In this document: piece by piece, positions 1 through 5,147 of the stretch | Position numbering within the stretch: position 1 is the stretch's first letter | Layout of the letters: the number at the start of each line of letters is the position of its first letter | From: Spirochaetaceae bacterium | Lineage (GTDB): Bacteria > Spirochaetota > Spirochaetia > Treponematales > Breznakiellaceae | Length of the DNA stretch: 5,227 nucleotides | Assembly (NCBI GenBank): GCA_031288215.1 | Contig: JAITRV010000219.1 | Coordinates: 1-5,227, forward strand | Reading direction: 5' to 3' | Position numbers and translations under genes: made by a program | The notes under the pieces: model-generated | Seen by the model: only the letters and a program-made list of their open reading frames with translations | Told to the model about the DNA's origin: nothing | Database searches by the model: none

Positions 1-49
1 GCAAAACCCACAGACAAAACTTGTCAGGCTGTTTGTCATAGGTTTTTGC
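1..49. repeat. Imperfect inverted repeat at window edge
   Basis: Positions 1-18 (starting GCAAAAC) match the reverse complement of 31-49 at about 14 of 18 positions; the shared blocks are GCAAAA, CC and GACAAA, and the loop is about 10 bases. A smaller perfect hairpin, GACAA-AAC-TTGTC (13-25), lies inside the left arm. There is no T-run to the right of it, and the left side is cut off by the window, so a terminator on the minus strand cannot be judged. Function unknown; the repeat itself is seen directly. Confidence 0.4.
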
Positions 50-94
50 ATAGATAAGATAAGCATAGCGCCGGTTCTTCCGGTAGCTACTCCG

Positions 95-119
95 TAATTC
101 CTTATATTATAAGGAATTA
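95..119 (-). terminator. AT-rich hairpin just downstream of the tRNA, possible terminator or 3' trailer
   Basis: TAATTCCTTA (95-104) pairs perfectly over 10 bp with TAAGGAATTA (110-119), leaving a five-base loop. It begins three bases past the end of the minus-strand tRNA, where a terminator or processing hairpin would be expected. Against a classical Rho-independent terminator, the stem has only two G-C pairs and no T-run follows on the minus strand. Terminator is therefore an inference from position; the hairpin is certain. Confidence 0.35.
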
Positions 120-122
120 AAT

Positions 123-196
123 TGGGCCTTCCTGGACTTGAACCAGGGACCTACGGATTATGAGTCCGCAGCTCTAACCAACTGAGCTAAAGGCCC
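123..196 (-). tRNA. tRNA with CAU anticodon, probably tRNA-Ile2 (lysidine-modified) rather than elongator tRNA-Met
   Basis: Read on the minus strand from 196 to 123 this folds as a complete 74-nt cloverleaf. The acceptor stem GGGCCTT/AAGGCCC is 7 bp with no mismatch, the D-stem is GCTC/GAGC, the anticodon loop is CTCATAA with anticodon CAT at 162-160, the T-stem is CCTGG/CCAGG with loop TTCAAGT, and the discriminator is A at 123. CCA is not encoded, so it must be added by the CCA-adding enzyme. A CAU anticodon fits either methionine or, after conversion of C34 to lysidine by TilS, the isoleucine AUA codon. The acceptor carries C4-G69 and C5-G68, which are positive determinants for TilS in E. 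coli, and the TTTAGCTCAGTTGGTTAGAGC block (split by the D-arm) resembles tRNA-Ile2 of Firmicutes, so I favour Ile2. It is not an initiator: its first pair is Watson-Crick and the three G-C pairs typical of the initiator anticodon stem are absent. Confidence 0.95.
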
Positions 197-213
197 GGCA
201 AATTTCGTATTTA

Positions 214-242
214 TTTGTATCCCGGATAAACAAAAAAGTCAA
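214..242 (-). promoter_or_regulatory. Sigma-70-type promoter for the tRNA
   Basis: On the minus strand a TTGACT -35 box (242-237) is followed after exactly 17 bases by a TACAAA -10 box (219-214). Transcription would begin near 207, about ten bases before the mature tRNA 5' end at 196, which is a normal leader for RNase P processing. The -35 box matches consensus at five of six positions and the -10 box at four of six. Confidence 0.6.
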
Positions 243-297
243 TCGCCTATTCCATAAACCCCAGGGGGAAATCCGGCGCACCGGTACGGCCGGCCCC

Positions 298-326
298 TTG
301 TGGTTACCCCCTCTTTACTCCATAAT
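298..326 (+). promoter_or_regulatory. Probable promoter of the OmpA-domain gene
   Basis: TTGTGG (298-303), a 17-base spacer, then CATAAT (321-326), a five-of-six match to the -10 consensus; the -35 is weak (three of six). Transcription would start near 333, leaving a leader of about 20 bases that carries the Shine-Dalgarno at 343-349. It also argues against the in-frame GTG at 300 as a start, since that codon lies upstream of the predicted transcript. Confidence 0.45.
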
Positions 327-342
327 GAGAGTATACCCATAC

Positions 343-351
343 GAGGGGGGG
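343..351 (+). promoter_or_regulatory. Ribosome binding site that fixes the OmpA-domain gene start
   Basis: GAGGGGGGG ends two bases before the ATG at 354; its GAGG core (343-346) is seven bases from the ATG. No comparable purine run sits before the GTG at 300. The site contains a run of seven G, so its length could drift by slippage and alter the spacing. Confidence 0.6.
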
Positions 352-353
352 CT

Positions 354-1568
354 ATGCCTGAATTTCAATTTCCCAAAAGGCTCTTTGTTCTGCTGACCGT
401 GCTGATCCTGGCCGCTGAAGGCGCGGCAGGGGAAGAATTCTTCTATAGATATGAATCGGGGACCCAGTACCGGATCCTTTCCACGGTGGAGGAGGAGGTC
501 TATTTGAACCAGCGGCTGAACCACCGGGCGCGGATCCTGAACCGGATTGCCGTGGAGGTGGGGGAGGTTCAGGGCGGCGCCGCCCGGCACGAGGCGGTAT
601 TCGAGACCGCCGAGCAGTCCCGGGGGATAGACGGGGGGCAGTGGGTCTGGTCCCGGCAGTATGAGTCCCAATTCGACCGGGACCGGCTGGGGCATATCAC
701 CATAGACAGCGCTTATTTCATGCCCGTCGTGAGGAACGTGCCGGTCTTTCCCGGCAGGGACCTTAAACCTGGAGACAGTTGGTCTGCCGAGGGCCATGAG
801 ATGCACGATTTCCGGGACAGTTTCGGCATCGCCGCTCCCTACCGGATACCCTTTACCGCCAATTATACCTTCCTGGGCAGCCGGGAATGGAAGGGAAGCA
901 GCTACCCGGCCTTTTCCGTATCCTACATAATCGTTACCGAGCCCGAGGCGGCGGCGGGGGTCTTCTGGCCCCGCAGGATCGTCGGGTCCTCGAGTCAGAT
1001 TGTGTACTGGAATAGCGAGGCGGGCCGGGAGGCGGCCTACGAAGAGACCTTCCGTATGGTGTTTGAACTCTCCGACGGGACGGTCCTGGAATACCGGGGA
1101 ACCGCGGAGGCGGAACTCATCGAGTCGGCGAAGCTGGACAAGGAGGCCGCCGCCCGGGAGATTTCCGGTGACATCGCCCGGTTGGGCCTGGAGGATACCT
1201 CGGTCAGGGTCGTGGAGGAGGGGATCGCCATCAGCCTGGAAAACATTCAATTCGAGGCGGATTCAGCGGAATTGGTCGTGGGGGAAAAGGCAAAACTCGA
1301 CCAGATTGCCGGGATTCTCCGGCGCTACGGGGACCGGGATATTCTCGTGGGGGGGCATACCGCCCTGGCCGGCGGGGAGGAGGGGCGGCTGCGGCTTTCC
1401 CGGGAGCGGGCTGCCGCGGTGGCGGATTACCTGGTGAAGCAGGGGGCCCGTCAGAGCGACCGGATCGTCCTCCGGGGCTACGGCGCGGAACAGCCCCTGG
1501 GGGACAACAATACCGAAGCGGGCCGCCGGAGGAACCGGCGGGTGGAGATTACCATACTTGAAAATTAA
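354..1568 (+). CDS. Exported OmpA-family (C-terminal OmpA/MotB domain) envelope protein
   Basis: The frame is open from a GTG at 300, but the ATG at 354 is chosen for its Shine-Dalgarno and because a signal peptide begins there, giving 404 residues. Residues 1-26 look like a Sec signal: Lys8-Arg9, a hydrophobic core (LFVLLTVLILAA), and likely cleavage near Gly26. No lipobox cysteine is present and I see no cysteine in the protein, so a soluble periplasmic form is expected. Residues about 27-260 are rich in alternating polar and aromatic residues, probably beta structure, in a domain I do not recognise. A charged helical linker (about 264-285) leads to an OmpA-like domain (290-404), with ISLENIQFEADSAEL at its start and the signature NNTEAGRRRNRRVEI near its end. 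The family normally anchors the outer membrane to peptidoglycan by an Asp and an Arg that bind diaminopimelate. Here the Arg is kept (Arg352, in LSRERA) but the Asp position is Ala337 (GHTALAG), so binding may be altered. Treponema pallidum Tp0624 is a possible relative, from memory only. Confidence is high for the domain, low for the role. Confidence 0.88.
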   Translation: MPEFQFPKRLFVLLTVLILAAEGAAGEEFFYRYESGTQYRILSTVEEEVYLNQRLNHRARILNRIAVEVGEVQGGAARHEAVFETAEQSRGIDGGQWVWSRQYESQFDRDRLGHITIDSAYFMPVVRNVPVFPGRDLKPGDSWSAEGHEMHDFRDSFGIAAPYRIPFTANYTFLGSREWKGSSYPAFSVSYIIVTEPEAAAGVFWPRRIVGSSSQIVYWNSEAGREAAYEETFRMVFELSDGTVLEYRGTAEAELIESAKLDKEAAAREISGDIARLGLEDTSVRVVEEGIAISLENIQFEADSAELVVGEKAKLDQIAGILRRYGDRDILVGGHTALAGGEEGRLRLSRERAAAVADYLVKQGARQSDRIVLRGYGAEQPLGDNNTEAGRRRNRRVEITILEN

Positions 1569-1586
1569 GAAGGGATATGGTATAAA
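1558..1586 (+). promoter_or_regulatory. Extended -10 promoter placed so that the pyrophosphokinase mRNA would be nearly leaderless
   Basis: TTGAAA (1558-1563) overlaps the last codons of the preceding gene; a 17-base spacer follows, then TATAAA (1581-1586), preceded by TGG, which fits the extended -10 TGN motif. Each hexamer matches consensus at five of six positions. A start 6-8 bases downstream falls at 1592-1594, only two to four bases before the ATG at 1596. No Shine-Dalgarno sits at normal spacing; the nearest purine run, AGAAGGGA (1568-1575), ends 20 bases before the ATG. Confidence 0.5.
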
Positions 1587-1595
1587 CAGCCATCC

Positions 1596-2828
1596 ATGAA
1601 TTATTTCAACCCGGCCAATCTTGCTGTAATCGCCTGTCCCGGAGGGGAAGTTTTTGCCGACGAGGTAATTACCCATCTGAGAAAGAGCTATTATCATAAC
1701 CTGCAAAAAACCGTCGCTCATCTGGCCCAGCGCTACGATCTGGAGGAGTCCAAGGTCATCAGAAAGGTCAATTTCATCAATAATGCGATTGCCCCCGCTT
1801 CTTTTGTACCGGAGAGTCCCGAGAAAATCCATACCCCCCGGTTTAAGGTTCCCGCCCGGTTTTCCATATTTCCCAACGGGGAAATAAAATCGGAAATCCT
1901 GGAATCCATCCGGGGCAAGGATGTCTATATTGTTCAGGATGTGGAGAATCGCTATCCGGTGCCTTTCAACGGCGGGGGGGTAACCAAGCCCCTTTCGGTG
2001 AACGATCATCTGATGGCGGTCTATGTTACCGTGGATGCGGTGAAACAGGCCGGGGCTGAACGGGTTACCCTGGTGGCCCCGACTTATCCCTATTCCCGGC
2101 AGCATAAGAAGAAGGGCCGGGAGGGGCTTACTGCGGGCCGGGTGGGGAATATTCTGGAATCCCTGGGGGTCAACCGGGTCATCACCCTGGATATCCATTC
2201 CCAGGAGATCGGGAATGCTTTTCACGAGATGCGGCTGGAGAACCTCCACGCCAGCTACCAGATCATCCGGGAGTTGCTGAAGATTCAGGGAATTCGGGAT
2301 GAGGACCTGGTGGTGGTCTCCCCGGACACCGGCGCGGTGGACCGGAACAAATTCTATGCCACCGCCCTTAAGCGTCCCCTGGCCCTCTTGTACAAGGAGC
2401 GGGATTATTCCCGGGTTTCCAAGGACGCCCTGGAAAATAACATTTCCGCGCTTAAACTCCTGGGTAATGTCCGGGGCAAAACGGTGTTTATGGCCGACGA
2501 TATGCTCGGTACCGGGGGAACCCTTCTCAAGGCCATGCGCTTCCTCAAGGAACAGGGGGCCGATAAGGTGATCGCCGCCATCAGCCTCCCCCTGTTTTCC
2601 GGGGATGCGGTGAAGTTCTTTAACGCCGCCTATGGGGAAGGGCTTTTTTACCGGATCATCGGGACCAACGCCATATACCATGAGGAGGTTTTGAAGCGGG
2701 AATGGTATATGAGCGTCAATATCACCAAGCTTTTCGCGAAAACCATTACCCGGCTCCACCAGGGGCTTTCCCTGAGTTCCCTCCTGGATAACCGGGCCAT
2801 CATCGAAACCCTCCTGACCGAGAAATAG
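1596..2828 (+). CDS. prs: Ribose-phosphate pyrophosphokinase (PRPP synthetase), long form with an insertion
   Basis: Transfers the pyrophosphate of ATP to ribose 5-phosphate (EC 2.7.6.1) to give PRPP for purine, pyrimidine, histidine, tryptophan and NAD synthesis; cytoplasmic. The 410 residues cover the two-domain Prs fold. Residues 9-30 match the first strand and helix; ARFSIFPNGEIKSEI (87-101) is the RFSDGE region; NDHLM (136-140) and APTYPYSRQHKK (161-172) match NDNLMEL and the YxYARQD ATP-binding segment; TLDIH (197-201) carries the family's catalytic His at 201; VVSPDTGAVDR (240-250) and YKERDYSR (266-273, catalytic flexible loop with Lys267) follow; the PRPP loop is ADDMLGTGGTL (300-310). 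Typical bacterial Prs proteins are about 310-320 residues. The extra length is mostly about 55 residues between 31 and 86, plus a longer C-terminus. From memory, other spirochaetes have Prs of about this length, so it may be a lineage form rather than a defect. ATG 1596 is the only start in frame after the preceding stop. Divergence at the PRPP loop (Gly305 where many Prs have Asp) leaves exact activity slightly uncertain. Confidence 0.9.
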   Translation: MNYFNPANLAVIACPGGEVFADEVITHLRKSYYHNLQKTVAHLAQRYDLEESKVIRKVNFINNAIAPASFVPESPEKIHTPRFKVPARFSIFPNGEIKSEILESIRGKDVYIVQDVENRYPVPFNGGGVTKPLSVNDHLMAVYVTVDAVKQAGAERVTLVAPTYPYSRQHKKKGREGLTAGRVGNILESLGVNRVITLDIHSQEIGNAFHEMRLENLHASYQIIRELLKIQGIRDEDLVVVSPDTGAVDRNKFYATALKRPLALLYKERDYSRVSKDALENNISALKLLGNVRGKTVFMADDMLGTGGTLLKAMRFLKEQGADKVIAAISLPLFSGDAVKFFNAAYGEGLFYRIIGTNAIYHEEVLKREWYMSVNITKLFAKTITRLHQGLSLSSLLDNRAIIETLLTEK

Positions 2829-2846
2829 CGGGACCGGTATATTGTG

Positions 2847-4286
2847 ATGGGCCTTTTTCTCTGCGTTGATATTGGAACCTCCTCCCTCAAGGCTTCGTAT
2901 ATTGACGGAGCGGGCCGCAGCCGGGGCTTTGTCCGGGTACCCTATGCCCGGGAGCGGCCGGGGCCGGCGGATGCCGGCGATTGGGAGGCGGCCTTTACCC
3001 GGGCCCTGGGGGCCCTCCGCCGGGAGGCTATGGCCCTGGGGGCCCATAGCCTGGAACCCGACGCCCTCTGCATCTCCGGGAACGGCCCCACCCTGGTCCC
3101 CCTGACCGCGGAAGGTGAGGCCCTGGGCCCCCTCCACTGGTACCGCGGCGGGGCCGCCGAGGGAGGGGCGGTCCCCCGGGACAGCCCTTCCCTGTTCCTC
3201 CCCTCGGCGGCGGCCTTCCGCAGGGAAAATCCCCGGGATTATGAGCGGAGCCGGTACTTCTTTTCCTCCCAGGAATGGCTTTCCTTCCGTTGCGGCGCGG
3301 AGCCGGTCACGGTACTCCCCTCGGCGGCCTACGAAAGCTACTACTGGGACGACGCTCAATGCGCCGCCCTGGACCTTGACCGGGGGAAATTCCCCCCCTT
3401 CGCGGGGTTGGGAAGCCCCATCGGGAAGGTCTCCGCCGCGGCGGCGGAGACCTTCGGCCTCCGCCGCGGATTGCCCATCATTGCCGGGGGGCCGGACTTC
3501 GTCATGGCCCTGATAGGGGTGGGGGCGGTCAAACCGGGGATCGTCTGCGACCGGGCGGGTACCTCCGAGGGGATCAACCTCTGCAGCGCCGTACCCTTCC
3601 GGGCCCCGCGGGTGCGGACCCTTCCCCATGTGGAAGAGGGGTTCTGGAATCTCGCCGTCATTCTGGCTTCGTCGGGCCGTTATTTCGAGTGGTTTCGGGA
3701 CCTTACCGGCCAGACCCGCCGGGATTACGGGGATGTGCTGGGGGAACTCCTGCCCCCCCCTCCGCCGTCTTGCGGGGGAGGGGGGGGCAGGGGCCTCTGG
3801 GAAGCCGGGGAGGGCCTCCTCTTTCCCTCAATTTCCTCCCCGGGTAAAGGGGTGAGCGCCTTCCTGATGAACGCCTCCGGGGGCCTCAGCCGGGCCGCCC
3901 TGGGCCGGGCGGTGCTGGAAAGCCTGGGCTTCTCGGTGCGGGAGGCCCTGGATACCTTCCGGCGGCACGGCTTTCCCATTGCCGAGATGCGGCTCTCCGG
4001 GGGCCAGGGGAAAAGCCCCCTTTGGAACCAGTTCAAGGCGGACATTACCGGCTGCACCCTGCTGGAGCCGGAGATCATTGACGGGGAACTTGCCGGGGAC
4101 GCCTGCGCCGCCGCGGCGGCCCTGGGGGAATACGGGGATCTCTCCCAGGCCGCGGCGGGGATGGTCCGCATTGCCCGGACCTACCGCCCTTCGCCGGAGG
4201 CCGCCCCCCGGTATGAGGAGCGGTTCCGGGCCTACCGGGACCTGCGGGAAAAGGCCGCTTCCTGGCTTTCGGGGATCATCCTATGA
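2847..4286 (+). CDS. FGGY-family carbohydrate kinase, substrate unknown (xylulokinase-like)
   Basis: Phosphorylates a sugar or polyol with ATP in the cytoplasm; the family includes xylulokinase, gluconokinase and glycerol kinase. From ATG 2847 it has 479 residues, the family's usual size; GTG 2844 directly before it would add one residue and neither has a strong Shine-Dalgarno. Domain I opens with the phosphate motif DIGTSSLK (8-15). The catalytic Asp is Asp217 in AGGPDFVMALIGVGAV, matching GGGD of XylB. The second phosphate motif is AGTSEGIN (237-244), and the adenosine-binding segment begins LSGGQGKSPLWNQF (383-396). Substrate-pocket positions diverge: the usual WxDxR is replaced by WYRGG after LGPLH, and the TDxSxAS segment reads TVLPSAAYE, so I would not call it XylB. 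Residues 303-316 (PPPPPSC then GGGGGRG) are encoded by a GC-rich hairpin and look like an insertion into a surface loop. The gene follows prs by 18 bases and overlaps the HAD gene by four. The family call is strong, the substrate unknown. Confidence 0.85.
   Translation: MGLFLCVDIGTSSLKASYIDGAGRSRGFVRVPYARERPGPADAGDWEAAFTRALGALRREAMALGAHSLEPDALCISGNGPTLVPLTAEGEALGPLHWYRGGAAEGGAVPRDSPSLFLPSAAAFRRENPRDYERSRYFFSSQEWLSFRCGAEPVTVLPSAAYESYYWDDAQCAALDLDRGKFPPFAGLGSPIGKVSAAAAETFGLRRGLPIIAGGPDFVMALIGVGAVKPGIVCDRAGTSEGINLCSAVPFRAPRVRTLPHVEEGFWNLAVILASSGRYFEWFRDLTGQTRRDYGDVLGELLPPPPPSCGGGGGRGLWEAGEGLLFPSISSPGKGVSAFLMNASGGLSRAALGRAVLESLGFSVREALDTFRRHGFPIAEMRLSGGQGKSPLWNQFKADITGCTLLEPEIIDGELAGDACAAAAALGEYGDLSQAAAGMVRIARTYRPSPEAAPRYEERFRAYRDLREKAASWLSGIIL
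3425..3455. repeat. Perfect 14-bp hairpin inside the kinase gene
   Basis: GAAGGTCTCCGCCG (3425-3438) pairs exactly with CGGCGGAGACCTTC (3442-3455) across a three-base loop. It encodes GKVSAAAAETFG, an expected FGGY sequence (G-x-V then A-rich before GL), so the repeat arises within normal coding sequence through codon choice. Confidence 0.6.
3749..3791. repeat. Near-perfect 19-bp GC-rich palindrome inserted in the kinase coding region
   Basis: The left arm 3749-3767 and right arm 3773-3791 pair at 18 of 19 positions, with a single G/G mismatch (3764 and 3776) and the loop TCTTG (3768-3772). The outer 15 bp are perfect and contain a C8 run (3753-3760) facing a G8 run (3780-3787). It stays in frame and encodes PPPPPSC followed by GGGGGR, unlike any conserved FGGY motif, at the variable stretch before the LLFPSIS segment. 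The look is that of a REP-like palindromic repeat that landed in a tolerant loop; whether it is repeated elsewhere in the genome cannot be seen here. Confidence 0.75.
4271..4275 (+). promoter_or_regulatory. Internal ribosome binding site for the HAD gene
   Basis: GGGGA lies within the last codons of the kinase gene, seven bases before the ATG at 4283. Together with the ATGA stop/start overlap it supports translation of the phosphatase by coupled or re-initiating ribosomes. Confidence 0.45.
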
Positions 4287-4939
4287 AGGTATACCGTATC
4301 CCCCCGGATAGCTCCGCGATTCTCTTTGACATGGACTCCACCCTCTATACCAATGAGGACTATATGCGGACCCAGATTGAAAAGCCCCTCCGGCGGCTGG
4401 CGGAACTCCGGGGGCTGACCCCGGATGCGATGAAGGGGGAAATCGAGAATTACCGGAAAGCCTGGACCGAGACCCATGGGGGAAGCATCAGCCTCACCAC
4501 GACCTTCCGGGCTTTTGGCGTTTCCCTGGAGGAGAGTGTCCGCTGGCGGGAGGAACTCTACGAGCCCGAGCGCTTCCTGAAACCGGACCCCCTCCTCCGG
4601 GAGGCTCTTGAGGCGCTCCGGCCCTCCTTCCGTTTCGCCCTGGTGACCAACAACCCCGTGGCGGTGGCCCGGAGGACCCTCGCTGCCCTGGCAGTGGAGG
4701 ACTTCTTTCCGGTCATCGTGGGCCTGGATAGCTGCCTGGTCTCGAAACCCCATCCGGCTCCCTTTCTCAGGGCAGCGGAACTCCTGGAGGCGCCTCCGGG
4801 GCAATGCGTCTCCGTGGGGGACCGCTATGACTTCGACCTGGCCCCGCCGCTGGAACTCGGCATGGGGGCCATCCTGGTGGAGGGGGTAGCGGACGTGTAC
4901 CGCTTAAAGCCGGCCCTGCTTAGAACTGGTTCCGCGTAA
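4283..4939 (+). CDS. HAD-superfamily hydrolase, subfamily I (phosphatase with C1 helical cap)
   Basis: Probably a phosphomonoesterase acting on a small cytoplasmic phosphometabolite; Mg-dependent, with an aspartyl-phosphate intermediate. All four HAD motifs are present in 218 residues: motif I FDMDSTLY (15-22; Asp16 nucleophile, Asp18 acid/base), motif II LVTNN (Thr122), motif III Lys155 in VSKPHPAPF, and motif IV GDRYDFDL (179-186; Asp180 and Asp185). The segment between motifs I and II (about 23-105) is helical and of the size of a C1 four-helix cap, as in pyrimidine 5'-nucleotidases, phosphoglycolate phosphatases and beta-phosphoglucomutases. The DxDSTLY form and cap suggest the nucleotidase-like branch, but substrate cannot be assigned. 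Its ATG overlaps the kinase stop codon (ATGA), so the two are made together and may act on related sugar phosphates, for instance as kinase plus repair or counter-phosphatase; that is inference. The last 20 bases overlap the convergent frame on the minus strand. Confidence 0.85.
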   Translation: MKVYRIPPDSSAILFDMDSTLYTNEDYMRTQIEKPLRRLAELRGLTPDAMKGEIENYRKAWTETHGGSISLTTTFRAFGVSLEESVRWREELYEPERFLKPDPLLREALEALRPSFRFALVTNNPVAVARRTLAALAVEDFFPVIVGLDSCLVSKPHPAPFLRAAELLEAPPGQCVSVGDRYDFDLAPPLELGMGAILVEGVADVYRLKPALLRTGSA

Positions 4940-5126
4940 AACCGGCCTTGCCGGCGAGGGCATTGATAAAACAGCCGTTTAATACCGCCAGGGGTTCAAA
5001 ATCCAGAAAATTCAGGGCGGTTTTGTCGTAGAAGATCTTCACCTCGCAGGGGAATTCCTCATCGGCCTCGTAGTGCACCACCTTAACCGGCATCCGGGGC
5101 AGGAGGCAACGCCAGGGCTCCTGCAT
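4920..5126 (-). CDS. C-terminal fragment of a DUF3786-type protein, probable gene remnant
   Basis: This 68-residue frame reads like real protein rather than antisense noise. The stretch PVKVVHYEADEEFP (13-26) followed by EVKIFYDKTALNFL (28-41) and FEPLAVLNG (43-51) resembles, from memory, the C-terminal end of DUF3786 proteins, which share a W/Y-x-x-DEEFP...LFD...L..E.LAVL pattern. Those proteins are about 200 residues, so the N-terminal two thirds would be missing. The codon immediately before ATG 5126 is an in-frame TAA, the region upstream becomes an A/G-rich (T/C-rich on this strand) tract, and within about 20 bases the CACGGAC inverted repeat begins. Only a weak GAG precedes the ATG. This is best explained as the 3' end of a gene cut off by the repeat region; a free-standing small protein is the alternative. 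Its end overlaps the end of the HAD gene by 20 bases. DUF3786 has no settled function. Homology moderately sure, expression doubtful. Confidence 0.5.
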   Translation of the reverse strand: MQEPWRCLLPRMPVKVVHYEADEEFPCEVKIFYDKTALNFLDFEPLAVLNGCFINALAGKAGFTRNQF

Positions 5127-5147
5127 TTACTCAAAAAAAGAAGAAGA

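Noticed and set aside
48..68. GCATAG direct repeat with a 15-base period and two GATAA units, considered as a CRISPR or iteron fragment
   Set aside because: Just two short copies, with no spacer structure or origin-like context.
300..353. Extended N-terminus of the OmpA-domain protein from GTG 300
   Set aside because: The added 18 residues would sit ahead of a good signal peptide, have no ribosome site, and lie partly upstream of the predicted transcription start.
315..1250. 311-codon minus-strand frame opposite the OmpA gene
   Set aside because: Shadow of the sense gene; rich in Pro, Gly and Arg with no motif, and no ribosome site of its own.
2814..2843. CTGACC-N18-TATATT promoter-like pair before the kinase gene
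   Set aside because: The -35 box is weak, the spacer is 18 and the transcript would start after the initiation codon, so transcription from upstream is more likely.
1263..3629. 788-codon open frame on the minus strand
   Set aside because: It lies antisense to the end of the OmpA gene, the whole prs gene and half the kinase gene, all with clear family motifs. Its product is a low-complexity Gly/Pro/Arg-rich string with no recognisable domain, as expected from a complementary frame in GC-rich genes with few T/A third positions.
3774..3793. G-quadruplex candidate (G5-A-G8-CA-G4)
   Set aside because: The same bases are better explained as one arm of the 19-bp hairpin, and only three distinct G-runs are present.
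3725..4804. Minus-strand frames of 148 and 190 codons opposite the kinase and phosphatase genes
   Set aside because: Both are antisense to genes with complete catalytic motifs, and their products are compositionally biased with no recognisable domain.
4942..4954. CCGGC-CTT-GCCGG hairpin just after the phosphatase stop as a terminator
   Set aside because: Only five base pairs and no T-run on either side; such CCGG palindromes are frequent in this GC-rich sequence.
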